Below, in pieces: positions 35,208 to 47,440 of a stretch of DNA of 64,000 nucleotides. The notes beneath the pieces were generated by a model. That model ran no database searches. It saw only the letters and a program-made list of their open reading frames with translations, and was not told where the DNA came from. The stretch covers positions 524,501 to 588,500 of the forward strand of contig JAPDFW010000056.1 of NCBI GenBank assembly GCA_028826165.1. Direction: 5' to 3'. A program made the translations under genes and the position numbers. Numbering within the stretch: position 1 is the stretch's first letter; the number at the start of each line of letters is the position of its first letter. This DNA comes from Anaeramoeba ignava (taxonomy: Eukaryota > Metamonada > Anaeramoebidae).

Positions 35208-38056
35208 TTGCTTTTTTTTTTGTTTTTTTTTTGTGAATAAAACAATTTGAAAAATGAATTTGGTTTTTTAAGAATAAAAAAAGGAAAAAAAAAAATGAAA
35301 AAAAAAATTTTGGAAATTGAATTTTTGGAATTCAAAGTCGATTTTGTTTTTGTAATCAAAAATAGATTTTAGAATTAAAATTAATTAATATTTTGAAATA
35401 AATTAATTAAAATTAATTAAATATTTGAAAATAAATTGATTAAATTTAATTAAATATTTTGAAATAAATTGATTAAATTTAATTAAATATTTTGAAATAA
35501 ATTGATTAAATTTAATTAAATATTTTGAAATAAATTGATTTAATTTAATTAAATATTTGGAAATAAATTAATTAAAATTAATTAAATATTTGGAAATAAA
35601 TTGATTTAAATTAATTAAATATTTTGAAATAAATTAATTTAAATTAATTAAATATTTTGAAATAAATTGATTAAAATTAATTAAATATTTGGAAATAAAT
35701 TAATTAAAATTAATTAAATATTTTGAAATAAATTAATTTAATTTAATTAAATATTTGGAAATAAATTGATTAAAATTAATTAAATATTTGGAAATAAATT
35801 GATTAAAATTAATTAAATATTTGGAAATAAATTAATTAAAATTAATTAAATATTTGGAAATAAATTAATTTAAATTAATTAAATATTTGGAAATAAATTA
35901 ATTTAAATTAATTAAATATTTGAAATAAATGAATTAAATTTAATTAAATATTTGGAAATAAAATTAATTAAATATTTTGAAATAAATTAAAATTAATTAA
36001 ATATTTGGAAATAAATTAATTAAAATTAATTAAATATTTTGAAATAAATTGATTAAAATTAATTAAATATTTTGGAAATAAATTGATTAAAATTAATTAA
36101 ATATTTTGAAATAAATTGATTAAAATTAATTAAATATTTTGAAATAAATTAAAATTAATTAAATATTTTGAAATAAATTGATTTAAAATTAATTAAATAT
36201 TTTGAAATAAATTGATTTAATTTAATTAAATATTTTGAAATAAATTAATTTAAATTAATTAAATATTTTGAAATAAATTAATTAAAATTAATTAAATATT
36301 TGAAATAAATGAATTAAATTTAATTAAATATTTGAAAAATAAATTAATTAAATTTAATTAAATATTTTGAAATAAATTGATTAAAATTAATTAAATATTT
36401 GGAAATAAATTAATTTAAATTAATTAAATATTTGGAAATAAATTGATTTAAATTAATTAAATATTTGGAAATAAATTGATTAAAATTAATTAAATATTTT
36501 TGAAATAAATTGATTTAATTTAATTAAATATTTTTGGAATAAATTAAAATTAATTAAATATTTTTTAAATTAATTAAATTTAATTAAATATTTGGAAATA
36601 AATTGATTAAAATTAATTAAATATTTGGAAATAAATTAATTAAAATTAATTAAATATTTTGAAATAAATTGATTTAAATTAATTAAATATTTTGAAATAA
36701 ATTGATTAAATTAATTAAATATTTGGAAATAAATTGATTAAAATTAATTAAATATTTGGAAATAAATTGATTAAAATTAATTAAATATTTGAAAATAAAT
36801 TGATTAAAATTAATTAAATATTTTGAAATAAATCGATTTAAATTAATTAAATATTTTGAAATAAATTAATTTAAATTAATTAAATATTTTGAAATAAATT
36901 GATTTAAATTAATTAAATATTTGGAAATAAATGAATTAAATTTAATTAAATATTTTGAAATAAATTAATTTAAATTAATTAAATATTTTTGAAATAAATT
37001 AATTTAAATTAATTAAAATATTTGGAAATAAATTAATTTAAAATTAATTAAATATTTGGAAATAAATTGATTAAAAATTAATTAAATATTTGGAAATAAA
37101 TTAATTTAAAATTAATTAAATATTTTGAAACCTAAATTAATTTAAAATTAATTAAATATTTGGAAATAAATTAATTAAAATTAATTAAATATTTGGAAAT
37201 AAATTGATTTTAAAATTAATTAAATATTTGGAAATAAATTAATTTAAATTAATTAAATATTTTGAAATAAATTGATTTAAAATTAATTAAATATTTGGAA
37301 ATAAAAATTTAAATTAATTAAATATTTGGAAACAAATTAATTTAAATTAATTAAATATTTTTGAAATAAATTGATTAAAATTAATTAAATATTTTGGAAA
37401 TAAATTAATTAAAATTAATTAAATATTTGGAAATAAATTAATTAAAATTAATTAAATATTTTGGAAATAAATTAATTTAAATTAATTAAATATTTGGAAA
37501 TAAATTGATTAAAATTAATTAAATATTTTGAAATAAATTGATTAAAAATTAATTAAATATTTTGAAATAAATTGATTTAAATTAATTAAATATTTGGAAA
37601 TAAATTGATTAAAATTAATTAAATATTTTTGAAATAAATTAATTAAAATTAATTAAATATTTGGAAATAAATTAATTTAAATTAATTAAATATTTGGAAA
37701 TAAATTGATTAAAATTAATTAAATATTTTGAAATAAATTAATTTAAATTTAATTAAATATTTTGAAATAAATTGATTAAAATTAATTAAATATTTGGAAA
37801 TAAATTAATTAAATTTAATTAAATATTTGGAAATAAATTGATTAAAATTAATTAAATATTTGGAAATAAATTGATTAAATTTAATTAAATATTTTGAAAT
37901 AAATTAATTTAAATTAATTAAATATTTGGAAATAAATTAATTTAAATTAATTAAATATTTGGAAATAAATTAATTAAGAACAAAAAAGGAAAAAAATTAT
38001 TTTTTATTTTTTATTTTTTTCATTTTTTTCATTTTTTTCATTTTTTTTTCTTAATA
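35208..38056. repeat. 2.6-kb intergenic satellite, 33-bp unit
   Basis: Between the divergent starts of the GATA gene (-) and the nuclease gene (+), 35390-37975 is a tandem array of a roughly 33-bp unit with core TTAATTAAATATTT, then (T/G)GAAATAAATT and a (G/A)ATT(A/T)AAA linker. At that period it is about 78 copies. Units differ by point changes (TTTTGAAAT against TTTGGAAAT) and occasional indels, so it is a diverged but continuous array. Its edges lie about 180 bp from the GATA start and 80 bp from the nuclease start. No ORF or RNA gene is seen. The promoters of both genes must lie within or beside it. Confidence 0.9.
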
Positions 38057-41000
38057 ATGATCAAATTCTTTTTAATAACAATTTTAATAGCGTTAACTTT
38101 CGCAAGTATAGCAAATGAATATGGTGATCCGTACAGTGAATGTGAAAGTAATTTTTATGCAGGAATACCACCAAAAATGTATTCAGGAAATGTAGCACTT
38201 TGTAAAAATGGTTATGCTTTTATTGCTTATGACGTGGATATGAAAAATCCAGCTTTGACTGCTTATTACTTTAAAAAAGAAACTTTACTTGGTGGGCGAG
38301 AAAATTTTAAACTTGATACAGATTTAGTTGCAATGGGAATTGCTCAAGGTAAATATTAAATTAAATATAAAATATTAAATTAAATATAAAATTAAAAATT
38401 AAATATAAAATTAAATATAAAATATAAAATTAAATATAAAATTAAATTAAATATAAAATTAAATAAAATTAAATTAAATATAAAATATTAAATATTAAAT
38501 ATTAAATTAAATATAAAATTAAATATTAAATTAAATATTATATTAAATATTAAATTAAATATTAAATTAAATTAAATATTAAATTAAATATTAAATTAAA
38601 TATTAAATTAAATATTAAATTAAATATTAAAATTAAATATTAAATTAAATATTAAATTAAATATTAAAATTAAATATTAAATTAAATATTAAATTAAATA
38701 TTAAATTAAATATTAAATATTAAATATTAAATTAAATATTAAATAAAATATAAAATTAAAAATTAAATTAAATATTATATTAAATATTAAAATTAAATAT
38801 TATATTAAATTAAATTAAATATTAAATATAAAATTAAATTAAATATTAAAATTAAATATTAAATCAAATATTAAAATTAAATATTATAAAATTAAATATT
38901 AAATTAAATATTAAATTAAATATTAAATTAAATATTAAATTAAATATTAAATTAAATATTAAATATTTAATATTATATTAAATATTAAATTAAATATAAA
39001 ATTAAATATTAAATCAAATATTAAATTAAATATTAAAATTAAATATTAAATATAAAATTAAATATTGAAGTAAATATTAAATAATATTAAATTAAATATA
39101 AAATTAAATATTAAAAATTAAATATTAAATCAAATATAAAATTAAATATAAAATTAAAAATTAAATATAAATTTAATTAAAAATTAAATATTAAACAAAA
39201 TATTAAATATTAAATTAAATATTAAAAATCAAATTAAAAATAAAATTAAATATAAAATTAAATATTAAATTAAATTAAATATTAAATTAAATTTTAAAGC
39301 TGCTGTTGATTCTGAGTGTTGGTCTGAAGATTGGAATAGAGGTCATCTTAAACCAAGTTATGGATCAAGTTATAATAAAGATAAAGGTGGTCCTTGGGAT
39401 ATGACTTATATTATGAGTAATGTTGCTCCTCAAGCTGGACCTTTTAATCAAGGATCTGTTTGTGATTTAAAATAAAATTCAAAAAAAATAATTTCAATAT
39501 TTATATTGAATAAAATAATTAATTGAATAAAAAAGTGGAATGCTTTGGAAGGAAAGGTTGTTGATTGGATTCAATCAAATGATAATCCTCTTTATATTAT
39601 TACTGGTGTTGCTTATAAAGATAGAAGTAATCCAATAAGAAGAGCTGATAATATTGCTCAACCAGATTATTTTTACAAAGTTCTTTGTGATCCAGTTGCA
39701 AGACAATCAGCTGGATTTTATGCTTGTAAATTTAAATTCAAAATAAATTCAAAATAAATTCAAAATAAATTCAAAATAAATTCAAAATAAATTCAAAATA
39801 AATTCAAAATAAATTTAAAATAAATCCAAAATAAATTCAAAATAAATTTAAATCCAAAATCAATTTAAATTCAAAATCAATTTAAATTCAAAATAAATTC
39901 AAAATAAATCCAAAATAAATTTAAAATCAAAATATATTTAAATTCAAAATAAATTTAAAATAAATCCAAAATAAATTCAAAATAAATTTAAATTCAAAAT
40001 AAATTCAAAATAAATTCAAAATAAATTTAAAATCAAAATATATTTAAATTCAAAATAAATTTAAAATAAATTTAAATTCAAAATAAATTTAAATTTAAAA
40101 TAAATTCAAAATAAATTTAAATTTAAAATAAATTTAAATTTAAAATAAATTTAAATTTAAATTTAAAATCAAAATAAATTCAAATTCAAAATAAATTTAA
40201 ATTCAAAATAAATTCAAAATAAATTCAAAATAAATTCAAAATAAATTCAAAATAAATTTAAATTAAATTTAAATTCAAAATAAATTCAAAATAAATTTAA
40301 AAATAAATTTAAATTCAAAATAAATTTAAAATAAATTCAAAATAAATTCAAATTCAAAATAAATTTAAATTCAAAATAAATTCAAAATAAATTCAAAATA
40401 AATTCAAAATAAATTCAAAAATAAAATTAAATCCAAAATAAATTCAAAATAAATTCAAAATAAATTTAAATTCAAAATAAATTTAAATTCAAAATAAATT
40501 CAAATTCAAAATAAATTCAAAATAAATTTAAATTCAAATAAATTCAAAATAAATTTAAATTCAAATAAATTCAAAATAAATTTAAATTCAAATAAATTCA
40601 AAATAAATTTAAATTCAAATAAATTCAAAATAAATTTAAATTCAAATAAATTCAAAATAAATCAAAATAAATTCAAAATAAATTCAAAATAAATCCAAAA
40701 TAAATTTAAATTAAATTTAAATTCAAAATAAATCAAAATAAATTCAAAATAAATTTAAATTCAAAATAAATTTAAAATAAATTTAAATTCAAAATAAATT
40801 CAAAATAAATTTAAAATCAAAATAAATTCAAAATAAATTTAAATTCAAAATAAATTCAAAATAAATTTAAATTCAAAATAAATTCAAAATAAATTTAAAT
40901 TCAAAATAAATTTAAATTCAAAATAAATTTAAAATAAATTCAAAATAAATTTAAAATAAATTCAAAATAAATTTAAATTCAAAATTTAGGCAATTTACCT

Positions 41001-41123
41001 GATTCTTGCAGAGATGATATTTCAAAATTCAGAACAGTTGCAGAAGTTGAATCAATTGCTCAATTAACCTTATTTGATTCATTATGCAATAAGAATTCAG
41101 TTGATGAATCTCATTGGTGGTAA
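38057..41123 (+). CDS. Secreted DNA/RNA non-specific endonuclease
   Basis: Four exons (38057-38348, 39300-39457, 39536-39725, 40990-41123) join in phase to 257 residues. The N-terminus is a signal peptide (FFLITILIALTFASIA), so the enzyme is secreted or lysosomal, perhaps digesting prey nucleic acid. The NUC family core is visible: WSEDWNRGHLKPSYGSS corresponds to the DRGH active-site motif, and MSNVAPQAGPFNQGSWNALE to the metal-binding Asn block (N-x2-PQ-x3-FNQG-x-W-x2-LE). LYIITGVAYKD and a Cys-containing C-terminus follow, ending in SHWW. The Asp before RGH is Asn here; the catalytic His and the metal-ligand Asn are present. Introns 1 and 3 are long and repeat-filled, while intron 2 is short (78 nt, GTTTGT donor). 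Confidence 0.88.
38349..39299 (+). repeat. Nuclease intron 1 repeat TTAAATATTAAA
   Basis: A 951-nt intron of ATTAAATTAAAT and TATAAAATTAAAT units. The donor GTAAATATTAAA is itself part of the repeat pattern, and the acceptor is TTTTAAAG. Confidence 0.85.
39726..40989 (+). repeat. Nuclease intron 3 repeat TTCAAAATAAAT
   Basis: A 1,264-nt intron, the longest in the window, of AAATTCAAAATA and AAATTTAAATTC units. The repeat starts at the donor (GTAAATTTAAATTC) and runs to the acceptor (AAATTCAAAATTTAG), leaving no unique intron sequence. Confidence 0.88.
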
Positions 41124-41467
41124 AAAGAAAAGAATGAAAGAAATTCTTTTTTCTTTTTCTTTTTTCAATTCAAATTTCATTTCCAAAAAAAACAAACAAC
41201 AAAAGAATTTTTTGGTTAAACCAAATAATTGGAATGGAAATTAATTTTTTTTTTCCTATGATCCACTTTTCATTTTTTTTTGCTTTTTTGCTTTTTTGCT
41301 TTTGAAATTTTTTTTTTTAGCTTGATTTGAATCAAAAAAAAAAAAAATTTCAAAAAATATTTTTTTCATTTTTTTTCATTTATTTTTTTTGATTTGATTT
41401 TTTTTTGATTTGATTAAATTTTAAATTTTAAAGAAAAATAAAATAAATTAAATTAAATTAAATTAAA
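41124..41467. other. Spacer with homopolymer T/A runs
   Basis: A 344-bp spacer between two plus-strand genes. It has a short direct repeat of TTTTTTGC, long T runs, TTTGATTTGATT units and a GATCCACTTTT motif at 41260-41270. No gene is seen. Confidence 0.4.
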
Positions 41468-42121
41468 ATGGGATTTCGATCTTTTATAATTTTTTCAGGA
41501 TTAATATTTGTTACATTATCAGGATTTATAGTTGGATTACTTTCTTTATTTACACCAGAACCATGGTTAGTAGATAGAAAATTAGTTGCATCAATTTTAA
41601 AAACAACAACAGATAATGAAAAAATTAATCAAATTCTTAATGATTCTGGATTAGCTGATTTATTAATGGTTCAATATAGATTTGGTTCTATTTTTTTAAT
41701 TAGTACTTCTGCTTTTGTTTTATTAATTACTTTTACTTCTTATGAAAATCAAAATGTTATAAGAATTACTCAAGCTCTTCTTTTGATTTTATTAGCAAGT
41801 ATTTATCTTATTTTAATTGATGAAAGAAAGGTAAAAATTTATATTCAAAAAATTCTATAAATTATTTTCTTATTATTATAATTATTATTATTCTTTTTTT
41901 TATAGTTTTCAAATAATGCAAAATTATGTACTTTTGATTTCATTTATATTTTTGTTGGTTTTATTATTTCTTTATGTTGTGGAATTGGAAAAAAACCAGA
42001 AGATTTAAATTTAAAAGAAGATTTAAATTTAAAAGGAAATTTAAAAGAAAAAGGAAATGAAAAAGAAAAAGAAGATTTAAATGAAAATTTAAATGAAAAT
42101 GAATCAAAAAAAGATAAATGA
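41468..42121 (+). CDS. Small multi-pass membrane protein, unknown
   Basis: Two exons (41468-41830, 41906-42121) join in phase to 192 residues. I do not recognise a family. There are four hydrophobic spans: residues about 6-28 (FIIFSGLIFVTLSGFIVGLLSLF), 70-90 (FGSIFLISTSAFVLLITF), 97-116 (ITQALLLILLASIYLILI) and, after the intron, about 128-146 (CTFDFIYIFVGFIISLCCGIG). A charged loop of about 35 residues separates the first two spans, and the tail is a Lys/Glu/Asn-rich repeat (EDLNLKEDLNLKGN). The layout is that of a small tetraspan protein. The intron (GTAAAA to TATAG) has a clear pyrimidine-rich acceptor. It ends with TGA. Confidence 0.65.
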
Positions 42122-42496
42122 ATAGAATCAAAATTCCTTTTTTTTCATTTCAACTTTTTTTCTTATTTTAAAATTTAATCAAAAAAAAAAATTCTTTTAA
42201 AATTTCAAAAATTATTCTTTAAATTTGAAAAGAAGAAATTCATAAATTGATATTGAATATTTAAGTGAAATTGATTTTAAGAAAATATTTTGCAATTAAA
42301 TCAATTTCTATTTTCTTTTTAAATTTGAATTTGGATTTTGAATTGATTTGAATTTGAAAAAAAAAAGAATTTGAAAAGAATTTGAAAAGAATTGAAAATT
42401 TGGAATTTTGTTTTGAATTTTGTTTTGAATTTTGTTTTGAATTTTGTTTTGAATTTTGTTTTGAATTTTGTTTTGAATTTTGTTTTGAATTTTGGA
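42122..42496. repeat. Spacer ending in TTTTGAATTTTG repeat
   Basis: A convergent spacer of 375 bp. From about 42390 to 42493 it is a GAATTTTGTTTT repeat (about 12 bp, roughly nine copies), which abuts the 3' end of the FG-GAP/fibronectin gene. The rest is A/T-rich without features. Confidence 0.6.
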
Positions 42497-45182
42497 TTAA
42501 ATATCTAAATCAGTATGTAATTCTTTTTCTTTTGTAATTTCTTGAATAATTTTGTTTTTTTTTCTTTTTTTAATGAAAATAATTCCAATAATAATAATTA
42601 AAATAATCAAAATAGGGATAATTATTCCAATAGTTATTGCTGTTGTATTTGTTGAATTTTCACTTGTTTGATAGATATCACATTGCATTGATAATGGTAT
42701 TATTGATGTTGTTGAATTAATTCCTGAATATTCATTAATTGAACAATTTGAATTAGATGATGAATAAATTGAAATTTCATAATATTCTCCTGACTTTAAT
42801 CCTGTTGAAATTGAATAATTTCTTGTTAAATTTGTTAAACAAATTGATGTTGAATTATAATTAAATGAATATGCTTTTAATCCACTTGATAATTCTAATG
42901 AATCCCAATTACAATCAAATCCTGAAATGAAAGATTTGCAACTTAATGAACTAATATTTCCTAATTTTGCTTTTATTGAAATAATTGAACTTGATTCTCC
43001 TAAATATGATGTTTCACAATTTAAATCTGAACATCCTCGAATTGAAATATTATATTCAATATTTCCTGATATTTCACTTATTGTTCCAATAACTTCATTT
43101 CCACTTAAATCAAGAGATGTAAATTTTTGCCAATTTGTTTCATTATCAAGTGAAATTGAATAATTATTTGCATTGTTTAATTTTGTGAAATTTAATTCAA
43201 TTTCTTCAATTTTAGGAATTGAATCATAAATTATTGGTGAAATTGGTAAATTATCAGTTGTAATTGAAATTGATGAAATATATCCACATTTTCCATTGGA
43301 ATTGCAAGCTGAAACATTAATTTGATATTCTTGATTTGGAAATTGAGCTGTAAAATTTTGATTTGATGAATTTGATTGATAATTTCCTGAATCACTTTGA
43401 GAAATAGATTGATAAGTAAAATTATAATAAAATGGAATTGAACAATTAATTGGTTGATTCCAATTACAATTAATATCTATTGAATATGAAATTGAACATG
43501 TTAAATTTGAAACTATTTCAAATTGTTTTGAAATTGATGATTCAATAATTTCTCCTTTATCATCTTCTTCACATTCAAATGTTCTACATCCACAAATTGA
43601 AATTTCATAATCATTTCCGCATTCTAAATCATCTAAAAGATATGAAGTTGAAGAATTATCAACTAAAATTGAATAAATTGAATCAGGTTCAGATTGAATG
43701 AAATAAGAAATATTATAATGATTAAGATGAGCAATTCCATCATCAATTTGAACATTTGGAGGAATCCAAATAATATTAATTGAATAATTTGAAGGATTTA
43801 ATAATTGAAAATCTTTAACAGAATCAATTTTAGTTATTAAATTAATTGAAGAAGAAGATTCACCACAAATTGATGATTCTAAATCACAAACTCTAATTTG
43901 AATTGAATAATATTCATTTCCTGTAATATTATCATAAATTTGAAGAATTAAATTGTTGATAATAAATATTCTCATCTTCAATAATTGGATTTTGAATATC
44001 AATCCAACCAATCCCATAATTAATTTGATATTTCAAAGCAAATGAAGATTGAATTCCTTCCCAATAACATTCAAATGATGAAAATAAAGATGAACAATTA
44101 ACAATATTAATTTGAAGAATAAGAGTTTCTTCATAAACAAATGCTTTAGAATCAAAAGAACCAATAACAGTAAAATTATCATAAATTGAAACAGAATCTC
44201 CAAAATATGAAAATGAATCTCCAGTTAATGTTTTTTCAAGATTCCAATTTGTTCCATCATATCGATAAATAAATGCTTGATTTGAATCATAAGCTGCAGC
44301 TCCAACAATAATAACATTTTCATAAACTGAAACAGAAGATCCAAAATATGAAGGTCCAGGTAATGTTTTTTCAAGATTCCAATTTGCTCCATCATATCTA
44401 TAAATAAATACAGTATTATCTTCACTTCCAACTACAATAACATTTTCATAACTTGAAATACATATTCCAAAATTTATATATGAAGTTTTCTGAAAAGAAG
44501 TGTACAAATACCAATTTGTTCCATCGAATGCATAAATATATATTGCTTGATAACCATAAGCACCAATAATAAACCAATCCCCATTAGTTGAAACACTGTC
44601 TCCATAATTAGTTGTGTCTTCACTCAATGTTTGAACCTTTGAAAATCCACAAGAGATACAATAAACAAATACTTGTCCTTGATCAGGAGCACCAACAAGA
44701 AGCCAATATCCATAAATTGCAACACTTTTTCCATAATTTGAAACAGATTCAGATAGTGTGTAAGACAGAGACCAAATTTGACCATTATATTGATAAGCAA
44801 ATACTTTCTGATCACCATAAGCTCCAACAACAATATAATCCTCATAAACTGCTATACTATATCCAAAAAGTTAAGCAGAATCACTTAATATATCATCAAG
44901 ATTCCAATCTGTTCCATCATATCTGTAAACATATACTCTATTATTGCCAGGAGCACTAATAACCATAATATTTTTATAAATTGCAACCAAAGTTCCAAAA
45001 GAACCTGAATCCTTAGACAGAGTTTGTTTTAAATTCCAAGTATAAATTCCATCAGAAGAAGAATAAGGAGAAGAAGAAGAAGAAGAATATTTTGATATTA
45101 ATAAATTTGATATTTCTGAATTTTGAATTGATTCAAATAAAATGATATTAAATATCAAAAAAATGGAAAGAATTGATTTCAT
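42497..45182 (-). pseudogene. FG-GAP/fibronectin III surface protein, frame broken twice
   Basis: The reading starts at 45182 with a signal peptide (SILSIFLIFNIILFESIQ). Several FG-GAP-like repeats follow, of the form YGxSVxxYxxxxxVGA...xFxYRYDGTNWNLEKTL, as in beta-propellers. Several fibronectin type III-like domains come next (NYSINIIWIPPNVQIDDG, GNDYEISICGCRTF, EYYEISIYSSSN). It ends with one transmembrane span (IGIIIPILIILIIIIGIIFI) and a short cytoplasmic KKRKKNK tail. It should be a type I surface or adhesion protein. An in-frame TAA at 44873-44871 interrupts an otherwise intact repeat, where related repeats have Ser. Around 43930-43975 the frame must shift by one base for the first fibronectin domain to continue (from YYQQFN into LQIYDNITG). 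Either this is a recent pseudogene or both are assembly errors. Confidence 0.6.
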
Positions 45183-45560
45183 CTATTTATTTATTTATTT
45201 ATTTTTTGATTTATTTTTGGATTAATAAAACAATAATAATAAAAAAAGAAAAGAAAATTAATTGTTTTTAAATTTGTTTTTAAATTTTTTTTTAGATTTT
45301 AAAAACCAAAAATTTTTTTTTATTTTTGTTTTAAAATTTTCTTTTAGATGTGTTTTAAAAACCAAAAAGTTTTTATTTATTTTTGTTTTCGTTAAAATAA
45401 AAAGTTTTTCAATTTTGATTTTTGAAAAAGCAAAAAATTTTGTGTGTTTTGTTTTGTTTTTTTTTATTTTTTTTTTTATTTTATTTATTTTTTAATTTTT
45501 TTATTTATTTTTTTTTTATTTATTTATTTAAAAAGTTTTTAAAAATTAAAATTGATTAAA
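45183..45560. other. Upstream region with duplicated TTTTAGAT...AAACC block
   Basis: Upstream of the surface-protein gene. Two imperfect copies of a ~65-bp block (TTTTAGAT, then TTTTAAAAACCAAAAA and TTTTTATTT) occur at about 45285-45345 and 45345-45410, followed by T-rich sequence. Confidence 0.4.
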
Positions 45561-47440
45561 AATGAAAATATTGAGAAAAATTAAATTCTTATTTTATTTA
45601 AATTTTAAAATATTTTTTTAATTTATAAATTAAATATTAAATTAAATCTATTCTTATTTTTTTTATTTTTATTTTTTATTTTTCAATTTTTAATTTTATT
45701 AATTTATTAAAAAATTAAATTTTGGAATAAAAATTAAATTAAATCTATTCTTAGAATAAAATATTTAAATATTTAAAACATTAAATTATTATTTTAAACA
45801 TAAAATTAAATATTAAATTATATTTTTAAATTAATTTATAAATTAAATATTAAATTAAATTTATTCTTATTTTTATATTTATTTATTAAATTATTTTCAA
45901 TTTTAAATAATAAAATATTTAAATTTAAAACATTAAATTATTATTTTAATAATAAAATTAAATATTAAATTATATTTTTAAATTAATTTATAAATTAAAT
46001 ATTAAATTAAATATATTCTTATTTTTTATATTTATTTATTAAATTATTTTCAATTTTTAAATAATAAAATATTTAAATTCTAAAATAATAAATTATTTAA
46101 AATATAAAATTAAATATTAAATTATATTTTTAAATTAATTTATAAATTAAATATTAAATTAAATCTATTCTTTTTATATTTATTTATTAAATTATTTTAA
46201 TTTTTAATAAATAAAATATTTAAATATAAAACATTAAATTATTATTTTAAAATATGTTAAATATTAAATTATATTTTTAAATTAATTTATAAAATAAAAT
46301 ATTTAAATTAAATTTAAATTTAATGTTTTTATTAAATTATTTTCAATTTTGAATAAATAAAATATTTAAATTTAAATATTAAATTATTATTTCGTAAAAT
46401 TAAATATTAAATTATATTTTTAAATTAATTTATAAATTAAATATTAAATTAAATTTATTCTTATTTTTTATATTTATTTATTAAAATTATTTTCAATTTT
46501 TAATTAATAAAATATTTAAATTCTAAAAATAATAAATTATTATTTTAATAATAAAATTAAATATTAAATTATATTTTTAAATTAATTTATAAATTAAATA
46601 TTAAATTAAATTTATTCTTCATTTTTTATGTTTATTTATTAAAATATTTTCAATTTTTAATAATAAAATATTTAAATTCTTAAAACAATAAATTATTATT
46701 TTAATAATAAAATTAAATATTAAATTATATTTTTAAATTAATTTATAAATTAAATATTAAATTAAATTTATTCTTATTTTTTATATTTATTTATTAAAAT
46801 TATTTTCCAATTTTTGAATAAATAAAATATTTAAATCTAAAATATTAAATTATTATTTTAAACATAAAATTAAATATTAAATTATATTTTTAAATTAATT
46901 TATAAATTAAATATTAAATTAAATTTATTCTTATTTTTATATTTATTTATTAAAATATTTTCAATTTTTAATTAATAAAATATTTAAATTCTAAAAATAA
47001 TAAATTATTATTTTAATAATAAAATTAAATATTAAATTATATATTTTTAAATTAATTTATAATTTTAAATTAAATTAAATTAAAACTTATTCTTATTTTT
47101 ATATTTATTTGCTTAAATTATTTTCAATTTTTAATAATAAAATATTTAAATTCTAAAATAATAAATTATTATTTTAATAATAAAATTAAATATTAAATTA
47201 TATTTTTAAATTAATTTATAAATTAAATATTAAATTAAATCTATTCTCATTTTTTATATTTATTTATTAAATTATTTTCAATTTTTAATTAATAAAATAT
47301 TTAAATATAAAACATTAAATTATTATTTTAAACATAAAATTAAATATTAAATTATATTTTTAAATTAATTTATAAATTAAATATTAAATTAAATCTATTC
47401 TTATTTTTTATATTTATAAATTAAATTTTATTCTGATTCT
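45561..47440. repeat. Satellite with ~155-bp higher unit
   Basis: About eleven diverged copies of a unit of roughly 150-155 bp. Each holds (T/C)TATTCTTATTTTT, TATTTATTTATTAAA, TTTTCAATTTTTAA, AATAAAATATTTAAAT, TTAAATTATTATTTTA and AATTAATTTATAAATTAA blocks in the same order. The TATTCTTATTTTT anchor recurs near 45650, 45858, 46010, 46161, 46455, 46610, 46765, 46922, 47087, 47241 and 47395. Copies carry indels (for example near 46260-46380). The array ends about 30 bp from the stop of the adaptin-like gene. It is not open for translation. Confidence 0.8.

Noticed and set aside
35390-37975. CRISPR-like array
   Set aside because: Units are directly adjacent without unique spacers, in a eukaryotic setting, with no cas genes.
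39536-39757. Separate small gene in the nuclease region
   Set aside because: It is exon 3 of the nuclease: splice sites on both sides keep the frame and complete the FNQG-W-LE motif.
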